A stretch of DNA of 64,000 bases from Acidobacteriota bacterium (GTDB lineage Bacteria; Acidobacteriota; Terriglobia; Terriglobales; Acidobacteriaceae): assembly GCA_021778845.1 (NCBI GenBank), contig JAJYBU010000019.1, forward strand, positions 1 to 64,000, given 5' to 3'. The notes beneath the pieces are model-generated. The model did no database searches and was not told the origin of the DNA. It saw only the letters and a list, made by a program, of their open reading frames with translations. The first letter of the stretch is position 1. Each line of letters starts with the position of its first letter. Both the position numbers and the translations under genes were made by a program. Of this stretch, positions 59,428 through 64,000 are shown in pieces.

Positions 59428-60657
59428 TTACGATGCGTCCTCCGCTTTACTCGCCTCAGCTTTAGGCGGTGACACTAGAATCGGCAGCAGGATTGACGCA
59501 GCCATAATGCCCGCAATGACATGCAGTCCGCTCATATACGATCCGCTGGCCTGACGCAGGTGAGCGATCAGCAGTGGTCCAAAGGCACTCGCACAGCCCC
59601 ACGCGGTCAGCATCAGGCCATAGATGGGGCCAACATTCTTCGATCCGAAATAATCTGCCGCAAAAGCCGGCATCGTACCAAACCCACCTCCATAGCACAT
59701 CAGAATAATGAAAGCGACGACCGTAAGTACGGTAATGGATGAAATTCCTGGAAGCATCCAAAAGAGACCAACCTGAAGCAGGAACATCACAACAAACGTC
59801 CACCGCCGCGTGATCCCATCGGACACCCACGCCCAGAAGATTCTGCCTACGCCATTGCCGATGCTCGCAATGCCCACCATGCTTGCCGCGATGATGACGC
59901 TCGCCTTGGCGATCTCCTGAAATATCGGCGACTCCTGTGAGATAAGCGAAATGCCCGCCGAAGTATTGAGAAACAGGAGAAGCCACAGCGCCCACCATTG
60001 CCACGTTGCGAGCGCACTCCCAAGCGTATAGTCCTTGCCCGCACGCTGTGCAGTCTGGATCGCACTCGGAACCCAACCTGCTGGCTTCCAACCGTCTGGT
60101 GGGTTCTGCATAAAATAACCGGCGAACATCGTAACCAATAGATAGGCAACTCCGAGATACGCAAACGTCGGTAATACGCCCACGCTCTGAATTAACCGGG
60201 AAGCCACAGGCGCGGTGACTAGCGCACCGGCACCGAAGCCTCCCACGGCAATGCCGGTAATAAGTCCCCGTCGATCAGGAAACCACTTGACCAACACGGC
60301 AATCGGAACAATGTAGCCAAATCCCAGCCCAACTCCGCCGATAACTCCGTAACTCAAATAAAGCCACCAGAGTTTATACGCAGAGAAGCTGGCGAGAAAT
60401 ACACCGAGGCCATACAGAAATCCTCCCGTGAGAGCCACAATGCGCGGACCCGCCTTATTCAACCATAGGCCACCGAAAAACGCGGAAACCCCGAGCACGA
60501 AAATCGCAATAGTAAAAGTTAGCGTTACATCCGCGATCGACCAGTGAAACTGCTTGGCCAGGGGAATCCGGAATACGCTCCACGCATAGACGGCACCAAG
60601 AGCCATCTGCATAAAAAAACCCGCTATAGCTATTCCCCAACGATTTGTTGTCGACAT
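59428..60657 (-). CDS. OFA-family MFS transporter (oxalate/formate-type antiporter)
   Basis: The 409-residue protein has twelve predicted membrane helices. It begins 'RWGIAIAGFFMQMALGAVYAWSVFRIPLA', the opening of oxalate:formate antiporter (OFA) family members, with 'GLGFGYIVPIAVLVKWFPDRRGLITGIAVGGFGAGAL' (shown by its conserved WFPDRRG), 'ISLISQESPIFQEIA' and 'GGGFGTMPAFAADYFG'. OFA transporters carry small carboxylates such as oxalate, formate and lactate. Its position downstream of a formate-dehydrogenase-like operon suggests formate or oxalate; the substrate is not proved by sequence. Forty bases separate it from the DUF1641 gene. Confidence 0.88.
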   Translation of the reverse strand: MSTTNRWGIAIAGFFMQMALGAVYAWSVFRIPLAKQFHWSIADVTLTFTIAIFVLGVSAFFGGLWLNKAGPRIVALTGGFLYGLGVFLASFSAYKLWWLYLSYGVIGGVGLGFGYIVPIAVLVKWFPDRRGLITGIAVGGFGAGALVTAPVASRLIQSVGVLPTFAYLGVAYLLVTMFAGYFMQNPPDGWKPAGWVPSAIQTAQRAGKDYTLGSALATWQWWALWLLLFLNTSAGISLISQESPIFQEIAKASVIIAASMVGIASIGNGVGRIFWAWVSDGITRRWTFVVMFLLQVGLFWMLPGISSITVLTVVAFIILMCYGGGFGTMPAFAADYFGSKNVGPIYGLMLTAWGCASAFGPLLIAHLRQASGSYMSGLHVIAGIMAASILLPILVSPPKAEASKAEDAS

Positions 60658-60697
60658 ACAATTCCTCCCATGCTGCTTGGTGAATTGCTACTTTGTT

Positions 60698-61174
60698 TTA
60701 CTTTTTATCCGCCCGCAATTTAATTTGGTTACCGAGCGTCTCTAGAAATCTGTTAATCAGCGCGACGCTTCTGCGCAACTCCTGATGACGGAACTGGTTG
60801 AGGAGCGAGAAAAGTCCCGGGGGCTCAATGACGGGCTTCTCGTAGCATCCAAGGGTTTCACTGGTTGCCGTAGCCACGCACTGAAGCACATCAGGATTGA
60901 TCTGTCCGAGCACCTTGCCGAGAATAATCGCATTACGAATCGCGCGCACCGAATCCTCTGACTTAGCGGCCGCCGCCGCTGACTCGACCAATTTATCGCC
61001 TGCACCCAGCACGCCACGGAGTAGGTCGAAGACCCCGTGGTTATGTAACTGCAGCAGTAACTCGTAGGAATCGAGCAACGCCTCAGCATATTCCATCGGT
61101 GCCTCGTCCAAACGTTTGCGCAACTCCTCACGCGGGTCGCGTGGGGCTAACTCAAGAGCAATAGGTCGCGCCAT
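60698..61174 (-). CDS. DUF1641 protein, partner of the FDH-like enzyme
   Basis: The 158-residue protein belongs to DUF1641, marked by 'YAEALLDSYELLLQLHNHGVFDLLRGVLGAGDKLVE', 'AIILGKVLGQINPDVLQ' and 'PPGLFSLLNQFRHQELRRSVALINRFLETLG' (given by conserved Leu and Gly positions). This family is found beside FDH-like genes, as in the Bacillus yrhED and yjgCD pairs, where it is proposed to connect the enzyme to the membrane quinone pool. AGGA precedes the ATG. It lies 25 bases after the enzyme gene, so they form one operon. Confidence 0.9.
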   Translation of the reverse strand: MARPIALELAPRDPREELRKRLDEAPMEYAEALLDSYELLLQLHNHGVFDLLRGVLGAGDKLVESAAAAAKSEDSVRAIRNAIILGKVLGQINPDVLQCVATATSETLGCYEKPVIEPPGLFSLLNQFRHQELRRSVALINRFLETLGNQIKLRADKK

Positions 61175-61199
61175 GCTTAATCATCCTTTCCTCCACCTA

Positions 61200-64000
61200 T
61201 CACGATGGGAGCTTAATCTGAACGAGTTCACTACCCGGTTCATGGTAATCCGCGCGTCTCCATTTGCGCTCTACCTCGACACCATTCTGTGGTGTAGGAT
61301 GCCCGAATCGGGAATTCGTCCTTGGCAGCGGATTCTCTCCGGCTGCCCTCAGCACCTCTAAATTCACTGAACTTTCCTTATACGCAGGCGTGTGAGTCGC
61401 TTTATCTGTGTGGCTGCTGGTAAGTCGGTTGACCGGTTCGTCAATCGAGTTCATCGGCATGTACAACTCTTTACCCTGAACTCGATCCGTAATCACAGCC
61501 TGTACCTGCACCTTTCCGTAGCGCGAAGTAAGTTGAACCAGGCTACCCGTCTGGATTCCTCGGTCCGCCGCAAGCTCAGGCGATACTTCAATAAAGGTGC
61601 ACGGAGTCTTCTGGCGAATGCCCTCCGTCCGATAGGTCATATTGCCTTCATGAAAGTGCTCAAGTAGACGGCCATTATTCAGGTGCAGATCGTATTCGCT
61701 GTCCTGCTGATCTGTTGGCTCCGACCATGCCACAGGAAAGAAGCACGCCTTGCCATCAGGAAAATTGAATACCTTTGTGTAGAGCAAGGGCTGATCACTG
61801 CCATCCTCAGCCACCGGCCACTGCAGCGTCTTGTATCCTTCGAGACGTTCATAGGTCACGCCTGCCATCAATGGTGTCAGCGCAGCAATCTCGTCATAAA
61901 TCTCAGAGGGATGCTCGTACTTCCACTGAGCGCCTAGCCGATTCGCGATATATTGAATAATCCTCCAATCAGGCCGACTCTCTCCGAGCGGCTCAAGCAC
62001 CCGATAGAGCCGCTGAATACGCCGCTCGGTGCTCGTGAAGGTTCCTTCTTTCTCTAAGCTAGGACTGGCCGGGAGAATCACGTCCGCAAAGCGGCAGGTC
62101 TCCGTGAAGAAGATCTCCTGCACCACAAAGAAGTCCAGCTTCGACAGCGCATCCTGAACATAGTTAGCGTTCGAATCAACCAGGCTCATCTCTTCGCCAA
62201 AGACATACATAGCCTTCAGGCGACCATCGTGGACCGCATCGATCATCATGTGATTATCGAGTCCTGGCGTCGGCGGCAACGTCACATTCCACGCCTTCTC
62301 GAACTTGGCGCGAATCTCCGGGTCATCTACCTCTTGATAGCCGGGGAAAAAATTCGGCATGGCCCCATGGTCACTGGCGCCCTGCACATTATTATGTCCA
62401 CGCAACGGGTAAGCGCCGGCTCCCGGCCGCATGTAGTTTCCTGTAGCGAGAAGCAAGTTCGAGATCGCGGTCGAGGTATCGGAACCCATGGAGTGCTGCG
62501 TGACGCCCATCGCCCACAGGACGCAGACACCGTCCGCCTCCGCAATCATGTGAGCAACCTGGGTGATAGTCTCGACAGGCAGACCGCACCGCTCGCTGGC
62601 CATTGCAAGCGTGAACGGTTCGAGGCTCTGCCTGTATTCCGCCACACCGTTGACCCACTGATCCATAAACTTCTGGCTCGCAAGACCGTTGTCGAAAATA
62701 TAGCGTGTGATCGCGGACAGCCAGATGAGATCAGTCCCAGGATTCGGATGCAGGAACACATCTGCGCGCCGCGCCATCTCATGCTCGCGCAGGTCTGCGA
62801 CGATCAACTTCTGGCCGCGCAACTTGTGCGCACGCTTGACGCGCGTCGCCAGTACCGGATGGCTCTCCGCAGTATTGCTGCCAATAATCAGCACCAATCC
62901 CGCTTGCTCGATATCCGCGATCGATCCGGCGTCGCCGCCATAGCCCACAGTACGAAATAGCCCCATGGTTGCAGGGGCCTGGCAGTAACGGGAGCAGTTA
63001 TCCATGTTATTGGTGCCGATGACTGCACGTGCCAGCTTCTGCATTAAATAGCTCTCTTCGTTGGTGCACTTTGACGAAGAGATAAATCCCAGCGAGTCCG
63101 GTCCTGAAGCCGCCTTGATCTTCGAAAATTTGCGTGCTACGAGCGCGAGCGCTTCGTCCCAGGAGGCTTCACGAAATACATCACCTTCGCGGATCAGGGG
63201 GTGGGTTAGCCGGTCGGGGCTATTTACGTAGTCCCATCCAAACTTTCCCTTGATGCAGGTGGACACGCCATTAGCCGGACCCTCAGCAGGTTCTACTTTC
63301 AGAATATGACGTCCCTTGGTCCATACGTCGAAGCTGCAACCGACCCCGCAGTACGTGCAGACAGTCTTGGTGCGTTTCGTGTGCGCCTCGCGCATGGCCG
63401 ATTCCATCTCCGACACCTGAAGAATCGCGCCATACCCCATCTCCGGCTCAATCCCCTTCACCACGTCGATCATGTCATTCAGCGCGGACTTAGGCAGCGA
63501 GGTGAGATAGCCAGCCTCTCCCAGCATTGATTTCTCCATCAGCGCATTGCACGGGCAAACGGTCACACAATGTCCGCAGGAGACGCAACTCGATTCGCCG
63601 ATCGGCGACCCGCCATCCCACAACACGCGGGGATGCTCGTCCTCCCAGCGAATGCTCAGCGTCTCATTGACCTGCAAGTTTTGGCAGGCCTCGACACAAC
63701 GCCCGCATAGGATGCATTGATCCGGATCATAGCGGTAGAAGGGGTTCGACATGTCCACTTCATAAGGCTTGGGCTTATAGGGAATCTCCTGGTGCTCAAC
63801 GCGCAGCAGGCTCGTCGTGTTGTGTACCGTGCAGTTGCCGTTGTTGTTGTCACACACGGTGCAATAGAGCAGATGATTGCCGAGAATCCGGTCGAAGGCC
63901 TCGCGCTGCGCCGCCACCGCGCGTGCCGATTCTGTCACCACCGTCATGCCATCCGAGGCCATCGTGCCACAGGCCCGTACCAGCTTGCCGTCCACCTCCA
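61200..64000 (-). CDS. Formate-dehydrogenase-like molybdoenzyme, FdhA/YrhE type (5' end outside window)
   Basis: At least 933 residues. In order: the end of a [2Fe-2S] ferredoxin domain ('GKLVRACGTMASDGMTV'), a NuoG-like His-Cys region ('HLLYCTVCDNNNGNC'), two [4Fe-4S] motifs ('CILCGRCVEAC', 'CVSCGHCVTVC'), the molybdopterin Fe4S4 motif ('CTYCGVGCSFDVW'), the catalytic region 'NNMDNCSRYCQAP', and the molybdopterin-binding C terminus ('GRLLEHFHEGNMTYRT'). The residue corresponding to SeCys/Cys is Cys, but the next one, normally the catalytic His, is Gln; this Cys-Gln form is typical of the YrhE-like group. It is predicted cytoplasmic, and donates electrons through its clusters. The gene continues past base 64000. 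Confidence 0.92.
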   Translation of the reverse strand, partial: EVDGKLVRACGTMASDGMTVVTESARAVAAQREAFDRILGNHLLYCTVCDNNNGNCTVHNTTSLLRVEHQEIPYKPKPYEVDMSNPFYRYDPDQCILCGRCVEACQNLQVNETLSIRWEDEHPRVLWDGGSPIGESSCVSCGHCVTVCPCNALMEKSMLGEAGYLTSLPKSALNDMIDVVKGIEPEMGYGAILQVSEMESAMREAHTKRTKTVCTYCGVGCSFDVWTKGRHILKVEPAEGPANGVSTCIKGKFGWDYVNSPDRLTHPLIREGDVFREASWDEALALVARKFSKIKAASGPDSLGFISSSKCTNEESYLMQKLARAVIGTNNMDNCSRYCQAPATMGLFRTVGYGGDAGSIADIEQAGLVLIIGSNTAESHPVLATRVKRAHKLRGQKLIVADLREHEMARRADVFLHPNPGTDLIWLSAITRYIFDNGLASQKFMDQWVNGVAEYRQSLEPFTLAMASERCGLPVETITQVAHMIAEADGVCVLWAMGVTQHSMGSDTSTAISNLLLATGNYMRPGAGAYPLRGHNNVQGASDHGAMPNFFPGYQEVDDPEIRAKFEKAWNVTLPPTPGLDNHMMIDAVHDGRLKAMYVFGEEMSLVDSNANYVQDALSKLDFFVVQEIFFTETCRFADVILPASPSLEKEGTFTSTERRIQRLYRVLEPLGESRPDWRIIQYIANRLGAQWKYEHPSEIYDEIAALTPLMAGVTYERLEGYKTLQWPVAEDGSDQPLLYTKVFNFPDGKACFFPVAWSEPTDQQDSEYDLHLNNGRLLEHFHEGNMTYRTEGIRQKTPCTFIEVSPELAADRGIQTGSLVQLTSRYGKVQVQAVITDRVQGKELYMPMNSIDEPVNRLTSSHTDKATHTPAYKESSVNLEVLRAAGENPLPRTNSRFGHPTPQNGVEVERKWRRADYHEPGSELVQIKLPS

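Noticed and set aside
1..64000. tRNA or rRNA genes
   Set aside because: I looked for T-arm-like GGTTCGAATC sequences and rRNA signatures and found none with the supporting arms. A covariance search would be needed to exclude a divergent tRNA.

Overview
The window is GC-rich, densely packed DNA from a Gram-negative heterotroph that I place in the Acidobacteriota, probably order Terriglobales/Acidobacteriales. The grounds are the mix of genes, very strong GC-ending codon use (so that almost every gene carries a long open antisense frame), and short palindromic repeats of the kind seen across that order, of the types 'gtcattccg...ggaggaatctgc' and 'tcatctcgaccg...cagtggagagacctgc'. No database search was run, so the taxonomic call is an inference.

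Layout. 1-2.6 kb: the start of a TonB-dependent receptor, a divergent MarR regulator and an M29 aminopeptidase. 2.6-10 kb: a periplasmic trehalase overlapping a convergent RNB ribonuclease, a Crp/Fnr regulator, and 2-oxoglutarate dehydrogenase E1 behind a near-ideal CRP-type operator. 10-19.5 kb: an MFS exporter, a secreted hypothetical protein, a cold-shock protein, cmk, an unusual winged-helix protein with a long cationic repeat tail, mutL and a polyprenyl synthase. 19.5-26.4 kb: small genes including a tetraheme cytochrome c, a MIP18-like protein, a methyltransferase and a 34-codon ORF, then tsaE, the NAD(P)HX repair fusion and a penicillin-binding protein.

26.5-48.2 kb is the division and cell-wall (dcw) cluster on the minus strand. 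In transcription order it reads mraZ-rsmH-ftsL-ftsI-murE-murF-mraY-murD-ftsW-murG, then an interruption (an oppositely oriented glycine-rich secreted protein plus a miniature inverted-repeat element), then murC-ftsQ-ftsA, an outer-membrane barrel gene, and ftsZ. murB and ddl are missing from it. Three 10-bp-spaced AGTGG repeats upstream of mraZ look like MraZ autoregulatory boxes. ftsQ and ftsZ encode unusually long low-complexity extensions.

48.4-64 kb: a DUF2127 membrane protein, a fasciclin protein, trpE, glutamate dehydrogenase with a clear promoter and operator-like palindrome, pgsA, an orphan GvpF/L protein, a TPR membrane protein, a GH78 alpha-L-rhamnosidase, and an operon (running in from the right edge) of a formate-dehydrogenase-like molybdoenzyme, a DUF1641 partner and an OFA-type MFS transporter.

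The most notable points are: frame-preserving palindromic repeats inside three protein genes (RNB nuclease, polyprenyl synthase, ftsQ); the winged-helix protein with about ten KRPYTPR-like repeats; a potential RNA switch between rsmH and ftsL; and the Cys-Gln active-site pair in the formate-dehydrogenase-like enzyme. I found no tRNA, rRNA, CRISPR array, phage or complete insertion sequence.
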